Assembly (NCBI RefSeq): GCF_001673315.1
Contig: NZ_LZLQ01000148.1
Coordinates: 1-64,000, forward strand
Direction of reading: 5' to 3'
DNA: 64,000 nucleotides
Origin: Mycobacterium asiaticum
GTDB taxonomy: Bacteria; Actinomycetota; Actinomycetes; Mycobacteriales; Mycobacteriaceae
A program made the position numbers and the translations under genes. Under the pieces are notes generated by a model. The model was not told the DNA's origin and searched no databases. It was given only the letters and a program-made list of their open reading frames with translations. Shown here one piece after another: positions 14,964-24,428 of this stretch. Each line of letters starts with the position of its first letter. Within the stretch, counting starts at the first letter, position 1.

Positions 14964-17030
14964 CTACTCCACCGGAGTCCAGGTGTGGTCGATGATGTCG
15001 GGCGGGTGTTGCGCCTGCAGACGCTCCCGCTCGGCGCGACGGCGTTTGATCCGTAACCGGGCGTCGACGGGCATACTGATCAGCTCATCGCAGAGCAGGT
15101 AGTAGACATCGTCGACGGTGTCCATCAGATCCGCCGCTACCCGGCGAGAACCCAACTCGCGCAATGTCATTCGGAACAAGTGGGTGAACCTGATGGTGGC
15201 GTCGTGGGCCAGTTCCCGGGAATGGCGCGCATTCCTGGCCAATCGGTGCGGCAGCGAATCCGGAGACGGTGGCGAAACCGTTGTGCTCTCAGCGTTCTCG
15301 GCGGCCAGGGCAAGCAGTAGTCCGGGCTCGTCGCTGAACGCCGGGCTGGCGAGCTCGGCTTCACCACGACCGCGGTGGCCGAGCTGTGCGAGAGCAGCGT
15401 CGAGGGCGGCGGCGGCGGCCGGCGACAGCGCGCGGATGCTGTCGACATTGCCCTCGCGGGCCAGCGCGCACAAGGTCGAATCGGCTCGCAACAGGCCGGT
15501 CAGGTGCTCCGTCTGCGCGGAGATGTGATCGCTTTCCATGATCGCCGCGAGGCCGGACACGCGGGCGCGCGCGCTGGTGCGTTTGAGCGTCGCCGCGGTG
15601 ATCCCGCTGTCGATGACCCACAGGGCGGTGAGAATCCAGCCCTGGTGGATGCGGTCCCGCAACAATCGCAGCCGAACTTCCAGTGCGGCGTCAGGTAATC
15701 CGGCGAGGTCGCCGGCGGCTATGTGCTCCGCGCTCACCGCCTCAACGTAGGCCTGGGTGTCGGTTCGTAAGTGGCGCAACAGGGACAGTGACCGTGCGGC
15801 GACCACGGCTTTGGCGACTGGACTCCGCTGCCCACCAGGCGGTCGGCCCGGCGGTGACAGTTCGTCGACCGGCTGTTCGGCGCCCAGGTCGCGCTCGTCC
15901 AAGGCGTGTTCGTCCCAGCCGGGGAGCTGGGCAGCGGCAACGAGATTCGCCGATACGCCGACGTAGGGCCGGTGCCCGAATACCGCGATGGCGCTGCGGG
16001 CCCATTCGTCGGCGACAAGGTCACCCAGCGCGAGTACCCGGCTCATCGCCTGCCCGGCCGCGCGCAAGCCGCTCATCTGGACGTCCAGTGTGATCGGGGT
16101 GAGCGGCCCCGGCAACGACTCGGCAAGGCCGGCCGCGCTGAAAACCGGGAAGCTCGGATCTATCCGGTCGTCGAACTCCCCACCCATCCCCTCGGTTGAG
16201 GGGCGCCGCGGCGCCGTTTCCACCGGCAGCGGCAGCCGACCCGATCCGACGGTCGCACCGGCGGGACCGAGCTTGCGGCCGACGAGTCCGCGGCCGGTAT
16301 CCACCACGGCATCGAGCGCGCCCCAGCCATACTCGAACTGCCAATCTTCCTGTGCCGCAGCAATATCAAGGTCAGGAACGAGGTTGTCCCACCCCGGCGC
16401 CCCGTGCAGCCGCAACCGCGGGTCGACCGACCGGAGCGTCCGCCAAGCGGTGATGACGTTGGTGGTGTCGGGGGTGGCCAGATCCACCACGCCGGTGCGG
16501 TCGGTGCTGACTGCCAGCACCAGGAAGCGCACCAGGTCGTCCAGGTGCAGCACCCTGATGGGCCTCGCGGAAATCTTGGCGCGCATCAACGTGGCCACCG
16601 TGCGGCACACCATCCAGTCGAGCTGGCGGCCGAGCAGCGGCGCGGTCCGGATGACCAGGCTTGGTGCCCAACCGGTGGTCACCAGCGTCTCGGCCGAACG
16701 ATAGAGCTCCGCGCGGCCCGCGGCTTGTGAGACGAACAGGAGCCTGGCCCCCGCGCGGGCCGCGGCGTGCGCCACATGTGCGACGCCGCTGACACCCGCC
16801 CCGCCCGGGGCGCTTGTGTCGACGGCAGCGAGATGGATCACGGCGTCGGCTTCGGCGGCCAACTCCACCAGGACCGGGTCGCGCAGTGACGCGCGGACGA
16901 AGTCGACGTTGGGATCCAGGCACTCGTGCGGGGAAGCAGCGACGCCGCTGACGGTGTGCCCGGCAGCGAGCAGCTGGCGTGCCAGCAACCGCCCAGCCGT
17001 GCTCGCGGCGTCGGTAAGCAGCACCCGCAC
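14964..17030 (-). CDS. NAD-dependent epimerase-like N-terminus fused to PEP-synthase-type linker domain (Rv1868-like)
   Basis: A 688-residue chimera. Residues 1 to about 270 form a Rossmann SDR/epimerase domain, with ADAVIHLAAVD typical of atypical epimerases, but the glycine motif TDAASTAG is degenerate and no YxxxK pair is obvious. The C-terminal half (about 330-688) is helical and ends with DVYYLLCDELISMPVDARLR plus an RRRAERERL helix. That pattern connects the ATP-grasp and phospho-histidine domains in PEP synthase and rifampin phosphotransferase. Both catalytic modules of those enzymes are missing. It matches Rv1868 (about 699 aa, from memory) and is related to Rv2047c. It is third in an operon after the CoA transferase and thiolase-like genes. 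Confidence 0.8.
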   Translation of the reverse strand: MRVLLTDAASTAGRLLARQLLAAGHTVSGVAASPHECLDPNVDFVRASLRDPVLVELAAEADAVIHLAAVDTSAPGGAGVSGVAHVAHAAARAGARLLFVSQAAGRAELYRSAETLVTTGWAPSLVIRTAPLLGRQLDWMVCRTVATLMRAKISARPIRVLHLDDLVRFLVLAVSTDRTGVVDLATPDTTNVITAWRTLRSVDPRLRLHGAPGWDNLVPDLDIAAAQEDWQFEYGWGALDAVVDTGRGLVGRKLGPAGATVGSGRLPLPVETAPRRPSTEGMGGEFDDRIDPSFPVFSAAGLAESLPGPLTPITLDVQMSGLRAAGQAMSRVLALGDLVADEWARSAIAVFGHRPYVGVSANLVAAAQLPGWDEHALDERDLGAEQPVDELSPPGRPPGGQRSPVAKAVVAARSLSLLRHLRTDTQAYVEAVSAEHIAAGDLAGLPDAALEVRLRLLRDRIHQGWILTALWVIDSGITAATLKRTSARARVSGLAAIMESDHISAQTEHLTGLLRADSTLCALAREGNVDSIRALSPAAAAALDAALAQLGHRGRGEAELASPAFSDEPGLLLALAAENAESTTVSPPSPDSLPHRLARNARHSRELAHDATIRFTHLFRMTLRELGSRRVAADLMDTVDDVYYLLCDELISMPVDARLRIKRRRAERERLQAQHPPDIIDHTWTPVE

Positions 17031-17105
17031 CTGGCCTCACCTCCCCTAATGACAATAGGCACGCGGCGGTGACTTGCTGATTTTTGAGTCTTTACCGTGA
17101 CCCGG

Positions 17106-18593
17106 TTACTGCAACGTTGCGCTGCCGTCTGCGGCGACGGCAACCTTCGCACCGGCGATGTCCTCGCGCACCGTCGCCGCGGCCGCGTCGCGATCGTTGA
17201 TGACGGCGAGCGCACGGGCATCGTCGGAGGTGCGGACGGTTAGGAATACTTTCTCGGGCTGCCCGTCCCTGTCGAACGGCGTCGTCCAGGCTTCCACGGT
17301 TCCGACGCCTTCCCACTCGACGAGCCCGGTCGTGGTCGGTTCCCGGTCCACCGCCGCCTGCACGTCCTCCCAGCGAAATCCCGCGGTCGGAGGTTCAGTG
17401 CTGTAGACGCCGAAACTGTGTTTCGTCAGATACCCGCCGTTCGCGGTGATCAGGCCGCGTCGGCCGGGGTTGGCCACCAGCAGTTCGGCCATGGTTGCGA
17501 TGGAATGCGTGACGTAGTTGCTCCACGGACCGCCGGCAAAGGTCAGCCCACCGGTGACGGTCAGCGGACGCGCGGGATCATCGGTCGCCAGGCCCAGTTC
17601 GTTGGCGGCGACCTGGACCGCGGACGGGAAACACGAGTACAGATCGACGTAGTCGACGTCATCGATGCCCAGGCCGGCCAGTTCGAGCGCCCGGGCGCCG
17701 CCGATCCGGATTGCCGGCGAGCGATGCAACTCGCCGCGTTCAGCGAGAGCGGAGGTGTCGTGGGCATCGGTGCCGGCTTGCGGGTACACCCAGCGCTCGG
17801 AAGGTACGCCGAGGCGCTGTGCCTGCCCGACCGACGTCAGCACCAGTGACGCGCCCTGGTCGACCATGTTGTTGGAGTTCATCAGTTTGGTGTAAGGCCA
17901 GCTGATCATTCGGTTCTGCGGACTGGCTTCGCGGATTTCCTGCGCGGTCACCGGGCGTCGGATCCACGCATTCGGGTTGTCGACCGCCACGGCGCTGAAC
18001 CGCGCCCACAGCTCACTGACGCGGTTGAGGTGCTCCTCGGCGGACTCACCGTTGGCAATCCGCAGCGCCTGCTCGAAAATCGGATACACGTAGGACGGCC
18101 GGTCCAGCTTGATGCGGATCTCGGCGTCCCCGGCCATCGGCACGTCGTCACCCGCCACTTCTGGCATCGGCACCGAGTTGTCCTGTTCGGTCCACACCAG
18201 TCGCGCGCCCTGTTTCTTCAGCTCGTTCCTGGTGCGCCACGTTTCTGCGGCCGAGATCAGGACCACGCTGGTGCGGCCGTGCTGGATGTCGAGACAGGCT
18301 TGGTTGACCAGCGACTGCGGGGTGTTGCCGCCGACATTGCTGTAACCGGCAGTGAACGTGCTCATCCCGAGGCGTTCACCGAGCAGCTGGCCCGGGTTGC
18401 GATAGTGGGCGGACAGCATGTGCACCACCCGGATCGAGTCGACTGCCTCGAGCACCCGGGCATCCGCAGCCTGGCGGGACGCGCTGACCATCAGGTCGAT
18501 CGGTTCAATGCTGGGCTGGCTGGGGTCTACTTCGTCGCGGTGATTGACCTGGCCGTAGCCGATCAGCACCGGCGTACTGGGATCGACGGGCAT
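17106..18593 (-). CDS. Thiolase-like acetyl-CoA acetyltransferase family protein, Rv1867-like
   Basis: A 495-residue member of the non-canonical thiolase/SCP2-thiolase-like group. It has the overall thiolase fold (VLIGYGQVNHR near the start, GYSNVGGNTPQSLVNQAC around 80-97) and YVDLYSCFPSAVQVAANELG around 330. The last ~90 residues form an OB-fold-like extension. The classical CxGS nucleophile motif is replaced by NTPQSLV, so Claisen activity is uncertain. Order CoA transferase, this gene, epimerase chimera is shared with Rv1866-Rv1867-Rv1868. A role in acyl-CoA or sterol side-chain metabolism is inference from neighbours. Confidence 0.87.
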   Translation of the reverse strand: MPVDPSTPVLIGYGQVNHRDEVDPSQPSIEPIDLMVSASRQAADARVLEAVDSIRVVHMLSAHYRNPGQLLGERLGMSTFTAGYSNVGGNTPQSLVNQACLDIQHGRTSVVLISAAETWRTRNELKKQGARLVWTEQDNSVPMPEVAGDDVPMAGDAEIRIKLDRPSYVYPIFEQALRIANGESAEEHLNRVSELWARFSAVAVDNPNAWIRRPVTAQEIREASPQNRMISWPYTKLMNSNNMVDQGASLVLTSVGQAQRLGVPSERWVYPQAGTDAHDTSALAERGELHRSPAIRIGGARALELAGLGIDDVDYVDLYSCFPSAVQVAANELGLATDDPARPLTVTGGLTFAGGPWSNYVTHSIATMAELLVANPGRRGLITANGGYLTKHSFGVYSTEPPTAGFRWEDVQAAVDREPTTTGLVEWEGVGTVEAWTTPFDRDGQPEKVFLTVRTSDDARALAVINDRDAAAATVREDIAGAKVAVAADGSATLQ

Positions 18594-18652
18594 GATGGAA
18601 ACCTATCGTGAGCGCGAGCCCGTTACGGTGCCCGGGCAGGTCTGGCCGTTGA

Positions 18653-20989
18653 TTACCCCGCGGCGAACAGCACTTTTTCGGTGATCAACCGCTCGATCTC
18701 CTCCGGGCTCATGCCGAGTAGTTGCCCGCAGATTTCCCGGGTGTCTTGGCCCGGCTGCGGCGCCGGCCGTTGCGGAGCCCGCGGTATATGCCGGAACGGG
18801 GCCGGGCCGGTTTCGGCGGGCAACGAGCGCGCGATGAGCGGATGCGTCATTTCCTGGAACAGCTGTCGGTGGATCAGCTGCGGGTCTTCCAGGACGTCCG
18901 GTGGCCGGTTCATCGGCCCGGCCGCGATGCCGGCGTCCTGCAGTGTTTGCGCCACCTGCAGCGGCGTACGCGTGCGGGTCCACTCCCGCAATGCGTCCAC
19001 TACTCCGGCTCGGGACAGCTCCGGCCGTTCTATTACGGCTGCGATGCCTCGCCATGCTTCGTCCGAGTCGATCGAGATGACGCACCACTCGTCGTCACCG
19101 GCGCACCGACAGACCGCGTGCACGCTGTCGTCATCGCGGACTTCGGTGCTGCCCGCGGCGCGCAGGCTTTCGGTGACAAACAGCGTGTCGAGTTGATTGA
19201 CGACTACCTCGGCCTGGGATATGTGCACATGCGCCCCTTGCTGGCGCCGATCGCGGCGGATCAACGCGGCCAGCGCCAGGACCGCTGCGACGCGTCCCAC
19301 GACGTGGTCGGGGAAGATCGTCGTCGCGTCGTAGAACGGGTGCCGGGCGCCGTCGACGGGAGCATCACCGGACGTCCAGACCCGGGTGACGCCGGTGGTC
19401 GCGCGGACTAGCGGCCCGTAACCCAAGCGCCTGCTCCACGGTCCCTGGTTGCCGAACGCGCTGCTGCCGGCCAGCACGATCCGTGGGTTGAGCGTGCGCA
19501 ACGCGTCATAATTCAATCCCAGCGACGTGAGGGTGCCGGGCTTGAAATTCGCGAACACCGCGTCGGCGTTGGCGACCAGTCGACCGAATATCTCCTTGCC
19601 CTCGGTGCTGCGCAGGTCGATGCCGAGCGCCCGGTGATTGCGGTGCGTCCAGGCGAACGACTCGCTCATCAGGTCACCGGCCCGCGCCTGGCGCAGGCCA
19701 TCGGGGTACTCGGCGCTTTCGATCTTGATCACCTCTGCGCCCAGGTCGCCGAACAACCGGCTGAGCTCCCCGCCGGCGACGATGATGCCGAGATCCAAGA
19801 TGCGCAACCCGGCGAGCGGATATTCCCCGACCGCCCCCGCCGGGGGCGCCGCCGGCGCGGGTCCGGTTGCCCAGACCGGTTCGTCTTGCCCGACGGGCGG
19901 CGCAGGTGTCCGGAAGCCCGCCCGCTGGCCGTCGACGACGAAATAGCCGGTGGGTACCGTCGCGCGCACGCCGGGCACCAGCTCCGCGTCGGTGATCGCC
20001 GCCACGGCCTGGAAGTGCTCGGAAGCCAGGATCCGGGACGGGGTGAGCACCGCGGCTATCGGCACTCCGTGTTCCTGTCCTGCAGTCACCAGCTCCTTCA
20101 TGGTCCGTTCGGCGAACAACGCTGCCACCAGAGCGCTGATCTGCGGCCAGGCGGCAAACCGCGCCCCGATGACGTCGTATTTGGGGTCCTGGAAATCGTC
20201 CGGCTCCCCCAGCCAGCGGCGCAGCCCGCGCCATTGGCGTGGTGCCATCACGCACAATCGGACGAAGCCGTCCCGGCACGGGTAGATCGGGTACGCGTCC
20301 TGGTTCTTCGGACGTCCCCGCCACCGCGAACTGCTACGGATCCCGGCCGCGACCTGTCCGTGTGCACCGAAAGCCGGATCCAGCGACATCACCACCGCAT
20401 CCAGCCGCGAGAAGTCGATGTAATCTCCTGCGCCGCAGCGCAATCGGTTGTAGTAGGCAGCAAGCACCGCCCATGTCGCCTGGGCGGCGGCCGTTGCCGA
20501 GGCGATCCCTTCGGGCGGCAACACGGGGGTGCCCACGCTCGGGCCGGAGCGGGACAGCGACCCCGCCATCGCATACAGCACCGCGTCGGTGGCGCGCCAC
20601 GACGACCGGGCGCCGGTCGAACCGAAATCGCTGACCGACAGCACCACCAGATGCGGGTAACTATCGGCAAGTTCGGCACCCGAGATGCCATAGGCCGCGG
20701 CGCCGCCCGTGTCTACCAGGATGTCGGCCGTCGCGGCCAGGTCCAGCAAATGCCGGCGAGCATCGTCGTCGCAGGGGTCGAGCACTGTGCTGCGTTTGTT
20801 GGCGTTGTGCACGGCAAACGGGATGCTCGCACCCGCGACGGTCGGTAGCGCCCGTCGTGCCGGACTGCCCCCGGGCGGTTCTACTTTCAGCACGTCCGCG
20901 CCGAGGTCGGCGAGCAACCGCGTGACCGTGTCCGCGTTCCCGTCGGACAAGTCGACGACGCGCACCGCGTCAAGCAACCGTTCGGCCAT
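18653..20989 (-). CDS. Tandem-domain family III CoA transferase (CaiB/BaiF), Rv1866-like
   Basis: A 778-residue protein made of two fused CaiB/BaiF domains. The N-terminal domain has VRVVDLSDGNADTVTRLLADLGAD; the second begins at about residue 390 with LAGLRILDLGIIVAGGELSRLFGDLGAEVIKIE. Family III enzymes transfer CoA between carboxylates and dimerise as interlocked rings, so the fusion probably supplies both subunits. The catalytic Asp of the family falls in regions similar to the CaiB pattern but I did not map it. ATG at 20989 gives the same length as Rv1866. First gene of a three-gene operon; divergent from an SDR. Confidence 0.9.
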   Translation of the reverse strand: MAERLLDAVRVVDLSDGNADTVTRLLADLGADVLKVEPPGGSPARRALPTVAGASIPFAVHNANKRSTVLDPCDDDARRHLLDLAATADILVDTGGAAAYGISGAELADSYPHLVVLSVSDFGSTGARSSWRATDAVLYAMAGSLSRSGPSVGTPVLPPEGIASATAAAQATWAVLAAYYNRLRCGAGDYIDFSRLDAVVMSLDPAFGAHGQVAAGIRSSSRWRGRPKNQDAYPIYPCRDGFVRLCVMAPRQWRGLRRWLGEPDDFQDPKYDVIGARFAAWPQISALVAALFAERTMKELVTAGQEHGVPIAAVLTPSRILASEHFQAVAAITDAELVPGVRATVPTGYFVVDGQRAGFRTPAPPVGQDEPVWATGPAPAAPPAGAVGEYPLAGLRILDLGIIVAGGELSRLFGDLGAEVIKIESAEYPDGLRQARAGDLMSESFAWTHRNHRALGIDLRSTEGKEIFGRLVANADAVFANFKPGTLTSLGLNYDALRTLNPRIVLAGSSAFGNQGPWSRRLGYGPLVRATTGVTRVWTSGDAPVDGARHPFYDATTIFPDHVVGRVAAVLALAALIRRDRRQQGAHVHISQAEVVVNQLDTLFVTESLRAAGSTEVRDDDSVHAVCRCAGDDEWCVISIDSDEAWRGIAAVIERPELSRAGVVDALREWTRTRTPLQVAQTLQDAGIAAGPMNRPPDVLEDPQLIHRQLFQEMTHPLIARSLPAETGPAPFRHIPRAPQRPAPQPGQDTREICGQLLGMSPEEIERLITEKVLFAAG

Positions 20990-21132
20990 GGAGCACACCG
21001 TACTGGGCGCTTTTCGGGTGCTGTCGCTTTAGTCGCTGCGATTTCCAAACCGGTTGTCCGACAATCGATTACCTACCTGGCCGACCGGCTAGTACCCTGC
21101 TAACCAGCGCAAATCGAGAAGGGGACGAAATA

Positions 21133-21981
21133 GTGGCAGACACGGCATCGGTGGCCGCCAGAGTCGGCGGCAAGGTCGTAGTGATCACCGGGGGGGCGCG
21201 GGGGATTGGATTAGCGACAGCGACCGCGCTGCACAAACTCGGCGCCAAGGTCGCAATCGGTGACATCGACGAGACGACCGTCAAGGAGTCTGGTGCGGAC
21301 CTCGGGCTAGAGGTGTACGGCAAGCTCGATGTCACCGACGCGAACTCGTTCTCCGATTTCCTCGATCAGGTCGAGCGTCAACTCGGACCGATCGACGTGC
21401 TGGTGAACAACGCAGGCATCATGCCGGTAGGCCGCATCGTGGATGAGCCCGACGCGGTCACCCGGCGCATCCTGGACATCAATGTCTACGGGGTCATCCT
21501 GGGCAGCAAACTGGCGGCCCAGCGCATGGTTCCCCGGAGGCGGGGCCACGTCATCAACATCGCGTCGCTGGCCGGCGAAATGCATATCGTCGGGCTGGCC
21601 ACCTACTGCGCCAGCAAGCACGCGGTGCTCGCGTTCACCGACTCGGCCCGCCTCGAGTACCGAGCCGCCGGGGTCAAGTTCTCCTCGGTGTTGCCGACTT
21701 TCGTCAACACCGAACTGGTCGCCGGGACTCCGGGAATGAAAGGCTTCCGCAACGCCGAACCGGACGAGATTGCCGACGCCATCGTGGCGCTGGTGGGCGA
21801 GCCCAAGCCGCGAGTGCGGATCACCAAAGTGGCCGGGGCAATGGTGGTGTCGCAGAAATTCTGGCCACGCCGGGTCGCCGAGGCATTGAACCGAATGATC
21901 GGCGGTGACCACGTCTTCACCGATGACGTCGACGTCGAAAAACGCCGCGCCTACGAGGCGCGCGCCCGCGGCGAAGAGTGA
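21133..21981 (+). CDS. Short-chain dehydrogenase/reductase, Rv1865c-like
   Basis: A 282-residue classical SDR. The cofactor motif TGGARGIG is at about 17-24, NNAG in VLVNNAGIMPVG follows, and the catalytic pair is in YCASKHAVLAF (Tyr and Lys four apart), preceded by the catalytic Ser in INIASLAGE. It has the C-terminal extension (FWPRRVAEALNRMIGG) common in mycobacterial SDRs near lipid genes. GTG start with an AGAAGGGG ribosome binding site 8 bases upstream. It faces the CoA-transferase operon across a 143-bp shared promoter region and is followed 20 bp later by the phosphoketolase. Substrate unknown. Confidence 0.92.
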   Translation: MADTASVAARVGGKVVVITGGARGIGLATATALHKLGAKVAIGDIDETTVKESGADLGLEVYGKLDVTDANSFSDFLDQVERQLGPIDVLVNNAGIMPVGRIVDEPDAVTRRILDINVYGVILGSKLAAQRMVPRRRGHVINIASLAGEMHIVGLATYCASKHAVLAFTDSARLEYRAAGVKFSSVLPTFVNTELVAGTPGMKGFRNAEPDEIADAIVALVGEPKPRVRITKVAGAMVVSQKFWPRRVAEALNRMIGGDHVFTDDVDVEKRRAYEARARGEE

Positions 21982-22000
21982 CCGCCGAACAATCGGGTAG

Positions 22001-24385
22001 ATGAATCCCATGAGCCCAGAGAAAGCGCCCGCAGTCCTGTCCGACGACGACCTGGCCCTCATCGACGCCTACTGGCGAGCCGCCAACTACCTTTCGGTCG
22101 GTCAGATCTACCTGCTGGACAATCCCCTGCTGGCTCAACCGCTGGAACCCGAGCACATCAAACCGAGGTTGCTCGGGCACTGGGGCACCACGCCGGGTCT
22201 GAACCTGATCTATGCGCACCTCAACCGGATCATCCGCAACCGCGACGCCAACGTCATCTACATCACCGGGCCCGGCCACGGAGGCCCCGGGCTGGTGGCC
22301 AACGCCTACCTCGAGGGCACTTACAGCGAGGTCTACACCGGCATCGACGAAGACACCGAGGGACTGCGCAAGCTGTTCCGCCAATTCTCGTTTCCGGGTG
22401 GCATCCCCAGCCACGTCGCGGCCCAAACACCGGGATCGATTCACGAGGGCGGCGAACTCGGGTATGCGCTGGTGCACGCCTTCGGCGCGGCGTTCGACAA
22501 CCCCGACTTGGTGGTCGCCTGTGTCATCGGTGACGGCGAGGCCGAGACCGGGCCGTTGGCGGCCAGCTGGCACTCCAACAAGTTCCTCAACCCTGTCGTG
22601 GACGGCGCGGTGTTGCCGATCCTGCACCTCAACGGGTACAAAATCGCCAATCCGACCGTGCTGGCCCGCATCCCGCACGCCGAACTCGAAGCGTTGATGC
22701 GTGGATACGGATACCGGCCGATCACGGTGGAGGGCGACGACCCAGCCGACGTTCACCAGCAACTGGCCGCGGCCATGGACGATGCGTTCGAAGACATCGC
22801 CGGCATTTGGCGTGCCGCGCGCGACGGTGAAAACACCGAGCGTCCAGTGTGGCCGATGATTGTGCTCCGTACGCCCAAGGGCTGGACCGGTCCCAAGGAG
22901 GTCGACGACAAGAGGGTGGAAGGCACCTGGCGCTCCCACCAAGTGCCGTTGTCGGGAACGCGGGACAACCCGGAGCATCGTGCGCAGCTCCAGCAATGGC
23001 TGCGTAGTTACCGCCCGGAAGAATTGTTCGACGATAACGGCGCGTTGCGCGCGGAGTTGAAAGCCATTGCGCCCAAGGGGAATCGCCGGATGAGTGCCAG
23101 TCCGCACGCCAACGGTGGGTTGCTGTTGCACGACTTGGATTTGCCTGACTTCCGTGACTACGCGGTGGAGGTCCGAGACCCTGGCGTTCAGATGCATGAG
23201 GCAACCCGCCTTTTGGGAGGCTTCCTGCGGGATGTGATCAAGCGCAATCCCGACCGGTTCCGGTTGATGGGTCCGGACGAGACCGCGTCCAACCGCCTGG
23301 ACGCGGTACTCGAGGCGACGGGCAAGGTGTGGCTGTCCGCCACTGAGCCCGACGATGACCATCTGCAGCCCGACGGCCGGGTGATGGAGGTGTTGTCCGA
23401 GCATCTGTGCCAGGGCTGGCTGGAGGGGTATCTGCTGACCGGCCGACACGGCCTGTTCAACTGCTACGAGGCGTTCGTGCACATCGTCGACTCCATGCTC
23501 AATCAGCATGCGAAGTGGCTGTCAACCACCTTGGAGCTGCCCTGGCGTCGCCCCATCGCGTCGCTGAACTACCTGCTGAGTTCTCATGTGTGGCGTCAGG
23601 ATCACAACGGTGCCTCGCATCAGGATCCGGGCTTCATCGACCTGGTGGCCAACAAGCGCGCCGAGCTGACCCGCGTCTACCTCCCGCCGGACGGCAACAC
23701 GCTGTTGTCGGTGGCCGATCACTGCCTACGCAGCCGCAACTACATCAACGTGATCGTCGCCGGCAAGCAGCCCGCATTGGCGTATCTCGGGATGGACGAG
23801 GCGATCTCGCACTGCACCCGCGGGTTGGGGATCTGGCAGTGGGCGAGCACGGCCACCGAGAACCCGGACGTGGTGCTGGCCTGCGCTGGGGACATCCCCA
23901 CCCAAGAGACGCTGGCGGCGGCCGCAATTCTGCGCCGGGAACTACCCGACCTTGCGGTGCGGGTGGTCAACGTGGTGGACCTGATGCGTCTTCAGCCGGA
24001 CTCGGAGCACCCGCACGGGCTGCCGGACCGGGAGTACGACGCCCTGTTCACCCGGGACCGGCCGGTCATCTTCGCCTACCACGGCTACCCGTGGCTGATC
24101 CACCGACTCACCTACAGCCGCGCCGGCCACAATCATCTGCACGTGCGCGGATTCAAGGAGCGCGGCACCACCACCACCCCGTTCGACATGGTGATGCTCA
24201 ACGATCTCGACCGGTTCCATCTGGTCATGGATGTGATCGACCGGGTGGAAGGGCTGGGCAGCCGGGTCGCGGTCCTGCGTCAACAGATGGTCGACGCCCG
24301 CATTTCTGCCCGCCGGTACACCCGTGAGCACGGTGAGGACGACCCACAGATCTCCGGTTGGACCTGGGAGTCGGAGACGACGTAA
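22001..24385 (+). CDS. xfp: Phosphoketolase (D-xylulose-5-phosphate/D-fructose-6-phosphate type)
   Basis: A 794-residue thiamine-diphosphate enzyme that cleaves xylulose-5-P or fructose-6-P with phosphate to acetyl phosphate plus glyceraldehyde-3-P or erythrose-4-P. Signatures visible: GHWGTTPGLNLIYAHLNR near 60, TGPGHGGPG near 90, EGGELGYALVHAFGAAFDNP near 149 and the ThDP site GDGEAETGPLAASWHSNKF near 178. Length is as expected. No acetate kinase or phosphotransacetylase gene is in the window, so acetyl-P use must be handled elsewhere. Start could be 22001 or the ATG at 22010; support is weak for both. M. tuberculosis lacks this gene as far as I recall. Confidence 0.96.
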   Translation: MNPMSPEKAPAVLSDDDLALIDAYWRAANYLSVGQIYLLDNPLLAQPLEPEHIKPRLLGHWGTTPGLNLIYAHLNRIIRNRDANVIYITGPGHGGPGLVANAYLEGTYSEVYTGIDEDTEGLRKLFRQFSFPGGIPSHVAAQTPGSIHEGGELGYALVHAFGAAFDNPDLVVACVIGDGEAETGPLAASWHSNKFLNPVVDGAVLPILHLNGYKIANPTVLARIPHAELEALMRGYGYRPITVEGDDPADVHQQLAAAMDDAFEDIAGIWRAARDGENTERPVWPMIVLRTPKGWTGPKEVDDKRVEGTWRSHQVPLSGTRDNPEHRAQLQQWLRSYRPEELFDDNGALRAELKAIAPKGNRRMSASPHANGGLLLHDLDLPDFRDYAVEVRDPGVQMHEATRLLGGFLRDVIKRNPDRFRLMGPDETASNRLDAVLEATGKVWLSATEPDDDHLQPDGRVMEVLSEHLCQGWLEGYLLTGRHGLFNCYEAFVHIVDSMLNQHAKWLSTTLELPWRRPIASLNYLLSSHVWRQDHNGASHQDPGFIDLVANKRAELTRVYLPPDGNTLLSVADHCLRSRNYINVIVAGKQPALAYLGMDEAISHCTRGLGIWQWASTATENPDVVLACAGDIPTQETLAAAAILRRELPDLAVRVVNVVDLMRLQPDSEHPHGLPDREYDALFTRDRPVIFAYHGYPWLIHRLTYSRAGHNHLHVRGFKERGTTTTPFDMVMLNDLDRFHLVMDVIDRVEGLGSRVAVLRQQMVDARISARRYTREHGEDDPQISGWTWESETT

Positions 24386-24428
24386 CTCGTTGGGGCTGCG
24401 CGATATTTGCGTAAGGCCAATTATATTG

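Noticed and set aside
21917..23509. 530-codon antisense frame over the phosphoketolase gene
   Set aside because: No domain match and lies opposite well-conserved phosphoketolase motifs.
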